Part shown: positions 32,217 to 41,649 of the stretch, piece by piece
Layout of the letters: each line of letters opens with the position of its first letter
Position numbering within the stretch: position 1 is the first letter of the stretch
Assembly: GCF_007665395.1 (NCBI RefSeq)
Contig: NZ_VDND01000013.1
Coordinates: 62,001-126,000, forward strand
Length of the DNA: 64,000 nucleotides
DNA from: Pseudomonas oryzihabitans
Lineage (GTDB): Bacteria > Pseudomonadota > Gammaproteobacteria > Pseudomonadales > Pseudomonadaceae
Direction: 5' to 3'
Translations under genes and position numbers: made by a program
The notes under the pieces: generated by a model
Databases searched by the model: none
What the model saw: the letters and a program-made list of their open reading frames with translations, nothing else
Told to the model about the DNA's origin: nothing

Positions 32217-33602
32217 ATGCTCGCTTCATCACCCTCGCTCGCCACCCCGCGCAAGGGGCTGGTCGTGCTCATCGCCGTGATCGCCGCCCTGGGCGGCCTG
32301 CTGTTCGGCTACGACACCGGCATCATCGGCGTCGCCCTGCTCGGCCTCGGCCGCGAATTCGCCATGGACGACACCGTCAAGCAGCTGGTGACCGGTGCCA
32401 TCATCTTCGGCGCCCTGTTCGGCTGCCTCGGCACCGGGCCGATCTCCGATCGCCTCGGCCGGCGCAAGACCATCATCGGCGTGGCCCTGGTGTTCGCCCT
32501 GGGCTCGGTGCTCTCGGCGTTGTCGCCCAACGTCACCCTGCTGATCCTGTCGCGCTTCCTGCTCGGCCTGTCGGCCGGCAGCTCCACCCAGATCATCCCG
32601 GTGTACATCGCCGAGGTGGCGCCGCCGGAGCATCGCGGCAAGCTGGTGGTGCTGTTCCAGTTCATGGTGGTGTTCGGCATCACCGTGGCCTATTTCACCG
32701 GCTTCGCCCTCGACGAGCACTGGCGCTGGATGTTCGGCCTCGGCCTGGTGCCGGCGCTGATCCTGCTGGCCGGCATGGCGGTGCTCCCCGAGAGTCCGCG
32801 CTGGCTACTGGTCAAGGGCCGCGAAAAAGACGCCCTGGCGGTGCTGGAGCGGGTGCGCGGCGGCGCGGCGGCGGCCCAGGCCGAGCTGGCCGAGATCAAG
32901 ACCGTGAGCAATGCCCCGGAAGGCAACTGGAGCGACCTGTTCTCGCCCTGGGTGCGTCCGGCGCTGCTGGTGGGCGCTGGTATCGCCATGTTCTCGCAGA
33001 TCACCGGCAACAACGCCCTGATCTACTACGCACCGACCATCCTCACCCAGGCCGGCTTCTCCGACCAGACCGCGGTGCTGGCCACCGGCTGCAGCACCAT
33101 CCTGGTGGTGATCATGACCGTGGTCGGCAGCTTCCTGGTGGACCGCATCGGTCGTCGTCGCTACCTGCTGACCCTGATTCCCGGCTCCATCATCGCCCTG
33201 GCCATCATGGGCTACCTGTTCCAGGGCGCCGGTCCCCAGACCGACGTCGAGCGCTGGACGGTGGTGGCCTGCCTGGCCGCCTACCTGATGCTCAACTGCG
33301 GCGGCTTCGGCGTCTGCATCTGGCTGATCAACGCCGAGGTCTATCCGCTGTTCGTGCGCGGCAAGGGCGCCAGCGTCGGCGCCTTCAGCCACTGGGGCTT
33401 CGACCTGCTGGTGACCCTCACCACCCTGAGTCTGGTGACCAAGCTGGGCGCCGCCCATACCTTCTGGCTCTATGCCGGGATTTCCCTGGTGGCGCTGCTG
33501 TTCATCTGGCGCCTGGTGCCGGAGACCAAGGGCAAGAGCCTGGAACAGATCGAGCACGACCTGCGCGAGCGGCGCTTCTTCCCCTATCAGCGGAAGGGCT
33601 GA
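32217..33602 (+). CDS. MFS sugar porter family transporter
   Basis: This 461-aa 12-TM major facilitator of the sugar-porter branch has GGLLFGYDTGIIGVAL in TM1, DRLGRRKT in loop 2-3, a PESPRWLL motif before the central loop, QITGNNALIYYAPTI in TM7, DRIGRRRYLL in loop 8-9 and PETKGKSLEQIE at the C-terminus. These are shared by XylE, AraE and GalP proton symporters. AAGGA precedes the ATG. Substrate candidates are pentoses or hexoses; the xylose genes 12 kb away make xylose or arabinose plausible but unproved. Confidence 0.92.
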   Translation: MLASSPSLATPRKGLVVLIAVIAALGGLLFGYDTGIIGVALLGLGREFAMDDTVKQLVTGAIIFGALFGCLGTGPISDRLGRRKTIIGVALVFALGSVLSALSPNVTLLILSRFLLGLSAGSSTQIIPVYIAEVAPPEHRGKLVVLFQFMVVFGITVAYFTGFALDEHWRWMFGLGLVPALILLAGMAVLPESPRWLLVKGREKDALAVLERVRGGAAAAQAELAEIKTVSNAPEGNWSDLFSPWVRPALLVGAGIAMFSQITGNNALIYYAPTILTQAGFSDQTAVLATGCSTILVVIMTVVGSFLVDRIGRRRYLLTLIPGSIIALAIMGYLFQGAGPQTDVERWTVVACLAAYLMLNCGGFGVCIWLINAEVYPLFVRGKGASVGAFSHWGFDLLVTLTTLSLVTKLGAAHTFWLYAGISLVALLFIWRLVPETKGKSLEQIEHDLRERRFFPYQRKG

Positions 33603-33627
33603 ACGCTGGCTCCACTGCCAGGGTCGC

Positions 33628-33663
33628 AACAGGGGTGAGGACGTGGTTGTCTTCACCCCTGTT
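33628..33663 (+). terminator. long hairpin after the sugar porter gene
   Basis: AACAGGGGTGAGGAC (33628-33642) pairs with GTCTTCACCCCTGTT (33649-33663): a 15-bp stem with one G-U pair and loop GTGGTT. It lies 25 bases after the porter and ends 21 bases before the next gene. No T-run. Confidence 0.6.
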
Positions 33664-33684
33664 CGCCTGTGCCGGAGTCCTGCC

Positions 33685-34170
33685 ATGCGCCCCCTCACCC
33701 TCGACCTCGATCTGCTGGCTGCCGCCCTCGACAGTCGGGAGCGAGGTACCCACTTCCTCGACCTCGACAGCGGCGCCCTGCGCCTGCTCGATCCGGACGA
33801 TCTCAGTCTGGAGGAGCGCGAGGAACTGGAAGATCCCGAGCGCTACCTGCCGCTGCCACGCCTGACCCAGGACGATCGCCTGGAGCTGCGCGAAGCCTTC
33901 CTGCACCAGCTGCGCCATCCCCACGCCCAGCCGCTCTTGCGCGCCGCTCTGGAGAGCCGGCGGCCGATCCGCACCTTCGACTACGAACTGGAGCTCTTCC
34001 CCTCGGTACGCGAGGCCTGGCGGGCCTTCGCCCTGAACCGGCTCAAGGAAGAATTGCTGGTGCTGCTGGACGAAGCCGGTCTGGAGGCCCTGCCGGTGGA
34101 CGGGCGGCTGCCGCTGCCGGACGATGTGCCCGAAGGGATCCGCCGGCGGCTGGAGAAGGGGCGGGGCTAG
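33685..34170 (+). CDS. UPF0158-family protein
   Basis: This 161-aa, highly charged protein is rich in L, E, D and R with no membrane segments. The pattern THFLDLDSGALRLLD near the N-terminus and RPIRTFDYELELFPSVREAWRAF in the middle match the UPF0158 family, for which I know no function. ATG at 33685 has GGAG 9 bases upstream; the longer frame upstream runs through the porter gene and is rejected. It is convergent with the GcvR-like gene, with stops 3 bases apart. Confidence 0.8.
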   Translation: MRPLTLDLDLLAAALDSRERGTHFLDLDSGALRLLDPDDLSLEEREELEDPERYLPLPRLTQDDRLELREAFLHQLRHPHAQPLLRAALESRRPIRTFDYELELFPSVREAWRAFALNRLKEELLVLLDEAGLEALPVDGRLPLPDDVPEGIRRRLEKGRG

Positions 34171-34173
34171 GGC

Positions 34174-34698
34174 CTAATCATGCCCATGCCGATAGAGCTT
34201 GAGCTCAACCATCAGGTCATCGGTGAGGGTTTCCAGGTGGGCCTGCAGGGCCTCGAGTTCGAGATCGGCCGGGAGCGCCAGCAGGGCGGTGGCGTGGAAC
34301 AACACCTCGCTGCTCATGGGCGCCGGGCGGGTCTCGGTCGACAGGCGTTCGACGTTGACGCCGACCTGGTGCAGGGCGCGGGTGATGTCGCGGACGATGC
34401 CGACGCGGTCGTTGCCCAGCAGGTCGAGCTGCACCAGCGGCGCGCCCACCGGCGCCGGCTGGCCGGGTTCGCCGACCAGGATACGCAGGCCGGGAATGGC
34501 CAGTTGCTGCAGGGTCTCCACCAGGCCGTTGCGCAATTCCGGCTCGACTTCCACCGAGAGGATGCCGGCGAACTGGCCGGCCAGATGGGCCATGCGGCTC
34601 TCCAGCCAGTTGCCGCCCTGGGCGGCCACGCAGTCGGCCAGGGCTTCCACCAGACCGGGGCGATCGGGGGCGATGACGGTCAGGACCAGGTGTTCCAT
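34174..34698 (-). CDS. GcvR-like double-ACT-domain protein
   Basis: This 174-aa protein is composed of two ACT domains (about residues 1-80 and 90-170), with the typical starts LVLTVIAPDRPGLVEALADCV and VQLDLLGNDRVGIVRDITRAL. GcvR, the glycine-cleavage repressor partner of GcvA, has this make-up, but the family also includes unassigned ACT-ACT proteins. ATG at 34698 has GGAG 8 bases upstream. It has no DNA-binding domain, so it would act by protein contact. Confidence 0.8.
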   Translation of the reverse strand: MEHLVLTVIAPDRPGLVEALADCVAAQGGNWLESRMAHLAGQFAGILSVEVEPELRNGLVETLQQLAIPGLRILVGEPGQPAPVGAPLVQLDLLGNDRVGIVRDITRALHQVGVNVERLSTETRPAPMSSEVLFHATALLALPADLELEALQAHLETLTDDLMVELKLYRHGHD

Positions 34699-34756
34699 GG
34701 CGGGCTCCAAGGCAGACAAGGGGTGCCTGCAGTCTAGCCCGCCCCAGGGCGCTGGC

Positions 34757-35815
34757 CTACTGGATGTCCTCGGGTTTGACGATCACCCAGTGCTTGTCCG
34801 CGTTCACCGCCACCCCGGCCTTGGCCTGACCCTCGGCGTTGCTCTTCATCATCGCCTCGATCTGGGTGCGGTACTTGGCCTTGCGGTCGATCCACAGGTG
34901 GATGCCGTTCTTGGCGGCGTCCACGCCCTGGAACAGCATGGGGCCGTCGCTGACCGGGGTGTCGCCGCCGACCAGGATGGGTTTCTTCCAGGGATCTATG
35001 TAGGTGAGGATGGCGGCGTACTTGCCGGCGAACCAGGTGGCCGGGGTCCAGAGATAGGGCGTGACCTGCAGCTTCAGGTTGGCCTGGGGATCGTACTTGC
35101 CCTCGGCGATCTGCTTGCGGGCGGTGGTCAGGGCGCCGCTGGCGGGATCCTTGAGCAGGGTGGTGACGCCGATGACGTTCTCCGGCTTCACGCCATAGCC
35201 GTAGCGCGGGTCGGACGCCACCATGCGTACCAGCTCCTCGTGGGCGGCGCTGATCACATAGACCTCGATGCCGTTCTCCATCAGCTTGTGATAGAGCTCC
35301 TGCTGGCCGGTGAAGGGCTTGGGCGGATTGATTTCCACCGTCTCCACCTTGTCGTCCTTGCCGTAGTAGGTGGCGGGGATCGGCTTGCCGTAGGCCATCA
35401 GCTCGTCGACGTAGCCCTTGAGCTGCTGCAGGGTGAAGCCGGAAAACACCTGGGCGACCCAGGGATAGCAGACCAGGTCGTCGACCTCGCAGAGGCGGTA
35501 GTAGTAGCTGTTGAGGCTTTCCTTGTGCTCGCCGACATCCTTGAAGGGAATCAGCTTGAGCGAGGGATCGAGGGTCTCGCGGGTCAGCACGCCCTTCATC
35601 TCCAGGAAGGGCAGCAGGGCCTCTTCCAGGTCGTAGCGATAGCTGGTGTTGTCCATGTCGAACACCGCGTAGTTGCCCTGGTTGGCATTGGCGGCGATCA
35701 GGGCGTCGAGCTGGCGGGCGGCATCGGCCGGCCAGTGGGTCAGCTCGGTGGCGGTCGCGGTGAGGCTGAGCAGGCCACCGGCCAGGCCGGCGAGAAGGCG
35801 GGGAAGGAGGGGCAT
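34757..35815 (-). CDS. pchP: phosphorylcholine phosphatase PchP
   Basis: This 352-aa exported HAD-superfamily phosphatase begins with a signal peptide (residues 1-24, LSLTATATE). Motif I is YAVFDMDNTSYRYDLEE (about residues 48-64), motif II VYVISAAHEE (about 190), and the motif III acidic loop LVGGDTPVSDGPM. P. aeruginosa PchP (PA5292, near rep; from memory) has the same DMDNT motif. It removes phosphate from phosphorylcholine in the periplasm so that choline can be imported. ATG at 35815 gives a regular signal peptide. Confidence 0.88.
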   Translation of the reverse strand: MPLLPRLLAGLAGGLLSLTATATELTHWPADAARQLDALIAANANQGNYAVFDMDNTSYRYDLEEALLPFLEMKGVLTRETLDPSLKLIPFKDVGEHKESLNSYYYRLCEVDDLVCYPWVAQVFSGFTLQQLKGYVDELMAYGKPIPATYYGKDDKVETVEINPPKPFTGQQELYHKLMENGIEVYVISAAHEELVRMVASDPRYGYGVKPENVIGVTTLLKDPASGALTTARKQIAEGKYDPQANLKLQVTPYLWTPATWFAGKYAAILTYIDPWKKPILVGGDTPVSDGPMLFQGVDAAKNGIHLWIDRKAKYRTQIEAMMKSNAEGQAKAGVAVNADKHWVIVKPEDIQ

Positions 35816-35951
35816 CGGCGGGCTCCGGCACGGCGACCGCGGTATGCGGTCAACTGGTCTAGACCATAACAAAAGGTCATGACAGTTCGATGCGAGGAGC
35901 GACCTGGGTAGGCGCGAGAGCGGCAGGACCTGCCGCTCCGCGACACCGGGT

Positions 35952-37232
35952 TCAGGCGGAGACGGTCTTGAAGCGCGGCTCGGCGTTGCCCTTGAACAGG
36001 GTCAGGGTCGCGACCAGGCCGAGCACGGCGGCCAGGGTCAGCCACATGCCGGGGGCGGCCTTGTTGCCGGTTTCCTGGATCAGCCAGGTGCAGACCATCG
36101 GGGTGAAGCCGCCGAAGGTCGCGGTGGCCAGGCTGTAGGCCAGGGAGAAACCGGTGGTGCGCACATGGGCCGGCATCACCTCGGTCAGGGCCACCACCAT
36201 GCCACCGTTGTAGGTGCCATAGAGGAAGGACAGCCACAGCTCGACCATCAGCAGCCGGGAGAAGCCCGGGGCGTTGGTCAGCCAGATCATCGCCGGGTAG
36301 GCGGTGAGGATGGCCAGCACGGTGGCGAAGATCAGCAGCGGACGCCGGCCGACGCGGTCACTCAGGGCGCCCATCACCGGCAGCCAGATGAAGTTGGAGA
36401 TACCCACGCAGGCGGTGACGATCAGGCTGTCCAGGTCGGTCAGGTGCAGCTCGTGCTTGCCGAAGGTCGGGGTATAGGCGGTGATCAGGTAGAAGGAGGC
36501 GGTGGTCATGGAGACCATGGCCACGCCCGCCAGCACCACGCCGAAGTTCTGGCCGATGGAGGTCATGGTCTCGCCGAAGGACGGGCGATGCTTGCGCGCC
36601 TCGAACTCCGGGCTCTCTTCCAGGGAACGACGGATGATGAACAGGAAGGGCACGATCAGGCAGCCGATCAGGAAGGGGATGCGCCAGCCCCATTCACCCA
36701 TTTCGGCGGGCGACAGCCAGTGGTTGAGCAGGGCACCCAGCACGCCGGCGAAGACCACCGCCACCTGCTGGCTGGCGGACTGCCAGGAGACGAAGAAGCC
36801 CTTGCGCCCGGGGGTGGCGATTTCCGACAGGTAGACGGACACGCCGCCCAGCTCGACGCCAGCGGAGAAGCCCTGCAGCAGCCGGCCGACCAGGACCAGC
36901 AGCGGCGCGGCGGCGCCCAGGGTGGCATAGCCCGGGACCACGGCGATCAGCAGGGTACCCAGGGCCATCAGCGCCAGGGTAACGATCAGGCCGTGACGAC
37001 GACCGTGCCTGTCGATGTAGGCGCCGAGGAAGATCGCGCCCAGCGGACGCATCAGGAAGCCGGCACCGAAGGTGGCCAGCGACAGCATCAGGGAGGCGAG
37101 TTCGTTGTCGCCGGGGAAGAACGTCTTGGCAATGGCCGTGGCGTAGAAGCCATACACCATGAAGTCGTACATTTCGAGGAAGTTTCCGCTGACGACGCGG
37201 AACACGGATTTGGCTTTCGACGTGGTGGCCAT
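35952..37232 (-). CDS. MFS transporter, metabolite:H+ symporter family (citrate/tricarballylate type)
   Basis: This 426-aa 12-TM protein starts with the MHS pattern SGNFLEMYDFMVYGFYATAIAKTFFP. It has RPLGAIFLGAYIDRHGRRHGL in loop 2-3, SWQSASQQVAVV in TM5 and LSDRVGRRPLL in loop 8-9. CitA/TcuC citrate-proton symporters share this layout and length (about 430). The exact tri- or dicarboxylate cannot be told. The 218-base upstream region has a 9-bp inverted repeat. Confidence 0.88.
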   Translation of the reverse strand: MATTSKAKSVFRVVSGNFLEMYDFMVYGFYATAIAKTFFPGDNELASLMLSLATFGAGFLMRPLGAIFLGAYIDRHGRRHGLIVTLALMALGTLLIAVVPGYATLGAAAPLLVLVGRLLQGFSAGVELGGVSVYLSEIATPGRKGFFVSWQSASQQVAVVFAGVLGALLNHWLSPAEMGEWGWRIPFLIGCLIVPFLFIIRRSLEESPEFEARKHRPSFGETMTSIGQNFGVVLAGVAMVSMTTASFYLITAYTPTFGKHELHLTDLDSLIVTACVGISNFIWLPVMGALSDRVGRRPLLIFATVLAILTAYPAMIWLTNAPGFSRLLMVELWLSFLYGTYNGGMVVALTEVMPAHVRTTGFSLAYSLATATFGGFTPMVCTWLIQETGNKAAPGMWLTLAAVLGLVATLTLFKGNAEPRFKTVSA

Positions 37233-37303
37233 GACTGCTAGCTCGGATTGGGTTTGTTATGGAGACAGCTCGCGCGAGGCGCCCGGACCTCTGAGGGTGG
37301 GTC

Positions 37304-37339
37304 GCACTGTTTGTAACCTTATGTGTTGCAAAACAGTGC
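37304..37339. promoter_or_regulatory. inverted repeat in the leader of the citrate-type transporter
   Basis: GCACTGTTT (37304-37312) and AAACAGTGC (37331-37339) are exact complements around an 18-base AT-rich loop. The site lies 72 bases upstream of the transporter ATG. It may be an operator; no regulator gene is adjacent. Confidence 0.4.
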
Positions 37340-37450
37340 TGGCAAGCTTAATCGGACCGAACTCCGCGAAATTACTGGATTTGAAAGGTTAATGAAAGGT
37401 TCGAGTCATTACGCCTGGAAATTATTGTCCAGTTGACAAGATGTCGCACT

Positions 37451-39202
37451 TCAAGTGGTGAGCATCTGCCAGAAGGCGGCGCCGACTCCCGCCAGGCTTT
37501 CCCCGGCGATCAGGCCGGCAGCGGCGGCCAAGGCGAAGCGCTCGGCCAGGCCCGGTGCCCGCCAGCGCACCAGGGCAGTGAGCAGGGCGCCCAGGGTCAT
37601 CATCAGGGACACCGAGGCCGGCAGGATGAAGGCCAGCCCCAGCGCCGCCGAACTGGGCAGCCAGAGCGCCCGGCGCGGGGCCAGCAGCGCCTCCGCCAGG
37701 CCCAGCAGCAAGCCGGCCAGGGCGCCGAGCAGGATGCCCAGGCGCATCGCCGCGTCCAGCGCGCCGAGGCCCTGGGTCAGGGTTTCCGCCACCGCCTTCC
37801 ACTGGGCCACCGCCGGCGCCGGCCAGGCGGCGCTGAGCAGCAGCGCCTGGGGATCGGGGATCAGCAGCCGGTAGGTGAGCACCCCGGTCACCGCGCCCAG
37901 GGCGATGCCCAGGCACTGGGCGACCACCTGCTTGGCCGGGGTGGCGCCGATGGCCTTGCCGACCTTGAAGTCGTTCATCAGGTCGGTGCTCTGGCCCGCC
38001 GCGCCGCCGGCGGTGTTGGCGCCCATCAGGTTGATGTTGACCTGGCCGGGGGCGGCCAGGCCGAAGGTCAGCTGCGACAGCTGGCCGATGGCGCCGATGG
38101 GGGGAATGCCGGTGGCGCCGACCACCCGCGCGGCCATGGCGGCGAGAAACAGCGCCAGGGGCAGGGCCAGCAGGGCGAGCCAGGGATCGATGCCGAACAG
38201 CCGCACCTGCAGCAGCACCACCAGCAGGCTAGCCATCAGCAGCAGCGCCAATGGCCAGGCGCGGGGCCGCCGCCAGCCCTGGCGACGGCGTTCGGCGCGG
38301 GGCAGGGTGAGCAGGCGCACGGCCAGCGAAGCCAGGGTGGCGCAGACCATCAGGCTTACCCCCGGCCAGAGCAGCCACTGCACCAGGAAGGCGTATTGCG
38401 GACCGCTGGCCTCCGTTGGCAGCGTGGCGATACCGCTGCCCAGCAGCCAGGGCGCGACACCGCCCCAGGCCAGCAGGGTGCCGAGCAGCAGGGAGAGGCC
38501 GACCCGCAGGCCGATGATGCCGCCGAAACCGAGCAGCAGCAGCGAGGGATCGAAGCTGAAGGTCAGCCGCTCCAGGGCGGGCGAGGGCGCCACCCGCGGC
38601 AGCGTCCAGGCGAAGGTATCCACCAGCTTGACCGCCGCCGACAGCGCCAGGGCGCCCAGCAGCACCCTTAGCCGGGCCAGGGCTTCGGCACCGCTGGCAT
38701 AGACCTGGCGCAGCGCTTCCAGGGTGGCCAGGCCCTCGGGGAATTTCAGACTGGCATCGGCCAGCAGCAGGGGCCGCAGATACCAGGCCACCCAGATGCC
38801 GAGAAAGCTCACGGCGAATACCCACGCCATCAGCGGCAGGGTCGGCAATTCCTGGCCGGTCAGCAGGGTGTAGGCCGGGATGGGCGCCACCAGGCCGCCG
38901 GAGACGATGCTGGCCGCCGCCGAGGCGACGGTCTGGTTGATGTTGCTCTCGTGCAGCGTCCAGCCCGGTTGCTGCAGGCGCCGGCCCAGGCGGTGCCAGA
39001 GGCCGTAGCTCACCAGCAGGGCGATGATCGACATGTTGAACGACCAGCCGATCTTGAGACCGGCATAGACGTTGGCCGGAGTCAGCAGGATGCCCAGCAG
39101 CGCACCGGTGAGCAGGGCCCGAGGGCTGAGTTCGCGCTCCACCGGTAGCGGCAGGTCGGACGGGGCGATGGTGGCGTCGGGCAAGGGCAGCTCCTCGGTC
39201 AC
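37451..39202 (-). CDS. OPT-family oligopeptide transporter
   Basis: This 583-aa integral membrane protein has 14-16 hydrophobic segments. Family features include LLGILLTPANVYAGLKIGWSFNMSI near the N-terminus, NINQTVASAAASIVSGG, FPEGLATLEALR and the GQSTDLMNDFKVGKAIGATP segment around residue 400. OPT proteins take up peptides or metal chelates. The start is GTG at 39202 with a weak ribosome site. It lies 55 bases downstream of a LysR gene on the same strand and may be co-transcribed. Confidence 0.9.
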   Translation of the reverse strand: MTEELPLPDATIAPSDLPLPVERELSPRALLTGALLGILLTPANVYAGLKIGWSFNMSIIALLVSYGLWHRLGRRLQQPGWTLHESNINQTVASAAASIVSGGLVAPIPAYTLLTGQELPTLPLMAWVFAVSFLGIWVAWYLRPLLLADASLKFPEGLATLEALRQVYASGAEALARLRVLLGALALSAAVKLVDTFAWTLPRVAPSPALERLTFSFDPSLLLLGFGGIIGLRVGLSLLLGTLLAWGGVAPWLLGSGIATLPTEASGPQYAFLVQWLLWPGVSLMVCATLASLAVRLLTLPRAERRRQGWRRPRAWPLALLLMASLLVVLLQVRLFGIDPWLALLALPLALFLAAMAARVVGATGIPPIGAIGQLSQLTFGLAAPGQVNINLMGANTAGGAAGQSTDLMNDFKVGKAIGATPAKQVVAQCLGIALGAVTGVLTYRLLIPDPQALLLSAAWPAPAVAQWKAVAETLTQGLGALDAAMRLGILLGALAGLLLGLAEALLAPRRALWLPSSAALGLAFILPASVSLMMTLGALLTALVRWRAPGLAERFALAAAAGLIAGESLAGVGAAFWQMLTT

Positions 39203-39257
39203 GGAAACGACGGGCGTCGTCAGGGGACCCGCGGCTACGCCGGTTGGTTCGCACCCA

Positions 39258-40172
39258 TCAGGGCTGCCGGTGCGTCCAGGTCTGGCGCAGCGCCTCGATC
39301 AGCTGGCGCAGCCCCGGTGGCGGCTGGCGCCGACTCGGGTAGTAGATGCACAGCGGCGCCCCGGGTGATGCCCAGGCCGGCAGGACCTGTTCCAGGCGAC
39401 CGTCGCGCAGTTCCCCGGCCACCCGCCATTCCAGGCAATAGGCCAGTCCCAGGCCATCCAGGGCGGCCTGGATCGAGGTCTCGGTCTCGTTGACGGTGAG
39501 CGGACCGGGTACGTCCACCACCCGGGTCGTGGCGCCACTGCCCAGTTCCCAACGATAGAGGGCGCCGCTGCCCAGGCGCAGGCGCACGCAGTGGTGCCGG
39601 GCCAGGTCTTCCGGTTGTTCGGGACGACCGTGGCGCGCCAGGTAGGCAGGGGCGCCTACCACGATCCAGCGCAACTCGTCGGTGAGCGGCAGGGCGACCA
39701 TGTCCTGGGGCACGGTATCGCCGTAGCGGATGCCGGCGTCGAGGCCGTCGGCGACGATGTCCACCGGCCGGTCCTCGACGCTGATGTCCAGTTGCAGCTG
39801 CGGATAGGCGGCCAGCAGGCGTGGCAGGGTCGGGGTCACCAGCAGCCGCGCCGCATCCCGCGGTACGCTCAGGCGCAGGCGGCCCACCGGGGCGTCGCGG
39901 TGCAGATCCAGTTCGCCCAGGGCCTCGCCGATCAGGGCGAAGCCCTGTTCGAGCTTTTCCGCCAGCGCGGCGCCGGCCAGGGTCGGCACCACCGAGCGGC
40001 TGGTGCGGTTGAGCAGCTTGACCCCCAGGCGGGTCTCCAGTTGGCGCAAGGCATGGCTCAGCGCCGAGGTGGTGACGCCCAATTCGATGGCGGCCTGGCG
40101 AAAGCTGCGCCGGCGGACCAGGGCGACGAAGACGTTGAGGTCGGCCAGCTCGCCGCGATTCAGGGTGGGCAT
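39258..40172 (-). CDS. LysR-family transcriptional regulator
   Basis: This 304-aa protein has the HTH LADLNVFVALVRRRSFRQAAIELGVTTSALSHALRQLE and a substrate-binding-like domain with GRLRLSVPRDAARLLV. ATG at 40172 is chosen because the upstream extension runs into the MITE-like element at 40193. It is divergent from an aldo/keto reductase, its probable target, and upstream of the OPT gene. Confidence 0.9.
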   Translation of the reverse strand: MPTLNRGELADLNVFVALVRRRSFRQAAIELGVTTSALSHALRQLETRLGVKLLNRTSRSVVPTLAGAALAEKLEQGFALIGEALGELDLHRDAPVGRLRLSVPRDAARLLVTPTLPRLLAAYPQLQLDISVEDRPVDIVADGLDAGIRYGDTVPQDMVALPLTDELRWIVVGAPAYLARHGRPEQPEDLARHHCVRLRLGSGALYRWELGSGATTRVVDVPGPLTVNETETSIQAALDGLGLAYCLEWRVAGELRDGRLEQVLPAWASPGAPLCIYYPSRRQPPPGLRQLIEALRQTWTHRQP

Positions 40173-40192
40173 GCGCAGTCCTCGCGCGATAA

Positions 40193-40334
40193 AGAGCCTG
40201 TCCAAAGTCTGCTGCGCGTCGGCCAAACGGCGTTGAAAATGCCTTCGGAATGCTCATTTACCATTCGTAAACTCCGCTTCCTCAGGCCTTTTCGCCTTGT
40301 TTGTCTCTAGCTCGCGAGCCTTTGAACAGGCTCT
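40193..40334. mobile_element. MITE-like element between LysR and aldo/keto reductase genes
   Basis: AGAGCCTGTCCAAAG (40193-40207) and CTTTGAACAGGCTCT (40320-40334) are inverted repeats with one mismatch. The interior has no gene and shares the block with ATGCTCATTTACCATTCGT (reverse complement) with 25626-25788. It begins 20 bases before the LysR start codon and therefore occupies most of the divergent promoter region. Confidence 0.75.
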
Positions 40335-40428
40335 AAGGATCAAGAGTTCGTTGAGCCCCATTCAACGCCTTTTGAATTAGCCTCACAAGGCTAACCCTTT
40401 CGACTGGCGCCTTCGCCTGGAGACCCCC

Positions 40429-41409
40429 ATGAGTGAAACCCTGCGCATCCCGGGTATCGATACCCCCGTTTCCCGTATCGGCCTCGGCACCTGGGCCATC
40501 GGTGGCTGGATGTGGGGCGGTACCGACGAAGCCCGCTCCATCGAGACCATCCGCGGCGCCGTGGAGGCCGGCATCAACCTCATCGACACCGCGCCGGTCT
40601 ATGGCTTCGGGCGTTCCGAGGAGCTCGTCGGCAAGGCCCTGGAAGGCCTCCGCGACCAGGCGGTGATCGCCACTAAGGTCGCCCTGGAATGGCCGGACGA
40701 ACAGGTGCGCCGCAACGCCAGCGCCGCGCGCATCCGCCAGGAGGTGGAGGACTCGCTGCGGCGCCTGCGCACCGATCGCATCGATCTCTATCAGGTGCAT
40801 TGGCCGGATCCCCGGGTGCCCCACGAAGAAACCGCCGGGGAACTGGAGCGGCTGCGGCAGGAGGGCAAGATCCTCGCCATCGGCGTGAGCAACTATTCAC
40901 CCGAGCAACTGGAGGCCTTCCGGCAATTCGCCAATCCTTCCACCGTGCAGCCGCCCTATAACCTCTTCGAACGCGCCATCGAGGCCGATGTGCTGCCCTA
41001 TGCCCAGCGCCACGGCCTGGTGGTGCTGGCCTATGGCGCGCTGTGCCGTGGCCTGCTGTCCGGACGCATGACCGCCACCACCCGCTTCGAGGGCGATGAC
41101 CTGCGCCAGGGCGATCCCAAGTTCCAAGCGCCACGCTTCGCCCAGTACCTGGCCGCGGTCGAGGCCCTGACCACCTTCGCCCGCGAACGCCACGGCAAGT
41201 CGATGCTGGCCCTGGCCATCCGCTGGATTCTCGACCGGGGGCCGACCATCGCTCTCTGGGGCGCACGCAAGCCCGAGCAGTTGCAAGGCCTCGACGAGGC
41301 CTTCGGCTGGCGGCTGAGCGGCGAGGATCTGGCGGCCATCGATGCCATCCTCGCCGAACACGTCAAGGACCCGGTGGGGCCCGAGTTCATGGCCCCGCCC
41401 ACCCGTTGA
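40429..41409 (+). CDS. aldo/keto reductase
   Basis: This 326-aa NADPH-dependent (beta/alpha)8 oxidoreductase contains the catalytic tetrad: Asp in NLIDTAPVYGFGRSEELVG, Tyr of the same loop, Lys in VIATKVALEW and His in DLYQVHWPD. LGTWAIGGWMWGG near the N-terminus marks the AKR11/12-like YajO/general-stress-type group. The substrate is unknown. It is divergent from the LysR gene. The promoter must lie within or just after the MITE-like element (94 bases remain before the ATG). Confidence 0.92.
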   Translation: MSETLRIPGIDTPVSRIGLGTWAIGGWMWGGTDEARSIETIRGAVEAGINLIDTAPVYGFGRSEELVGKALEGLRDQAVIATKVALEWPDEQVRRNASAARIRQEVEDSLRRLRTDRIDLYQVHWPDPRVPHEETAGELERLRQEGKILAIGVSNYSPEQLEAFRQFANPSTVQPPYNLFERAIEADVLPYAQRHGLVVLAYGALCRGLLSGRMTATTRFEGDDLRQGDPKFQAPRFAQYLAAVEALTTFARERHGKSMLALAIRWILDRGPTIALWGARKPEQLQGLDEAFGWRLSGEDLAAIDAILAEHVKDPVGPEFMAPPTR

Positions 41410-41477
41410 TCCATGCGGGCGGGGCACCCTGGCCCCGCCCCGTTGCCTAACGGATTCAGCCACAAGAGGTGAGGATC

Positions 41478-41630
41478 ATGGCCAAGCGCGAAGATCTCGA
41501 CCACAAGCCGGAAAATGCCGGCAAGGTCGGTGAGACCCACAAGGAACTCAACCAGGGCGGTGAAGAGCAGCGTCCGCAGAACGACAAGCGACCGGAACAC
41601 CCCAAGGAGAATCCGGACCCGGGTTATTAA
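41478..41630 (+). CDS. 50-residue hydrophilic protein
   Basis: ATG at 41478, with a strong AGGTGAGGA ribosome site, opens a 50-codon frame ending TAA. The product starts MAKREDLDHKPENAGKVGET and ends HPKENPDPGY. It is almost entirely D/E/K/R/N/Q/P/G with no hydrophobic core, so it is probably disordered, like small hydrophilins. It is followed by a perfect terminator, which supports a real transcript. It adjoins stress-type genes and has no known function. Confidence 0.8.
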   Translation: MAKREDLDHKPENAGKVGETHKELNQGGEEQRPQNDKRPEHPKENPDPGY

Positions 41631-41649
41631 TACCTGCGCAAGCGGGATG

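Noticed and set aside
40173..40257. Longer LysR N-terminus starting inside the MITE-like element
   Set aside because: The added residues derive from the element; the HTH starts normally after ATG 40172.
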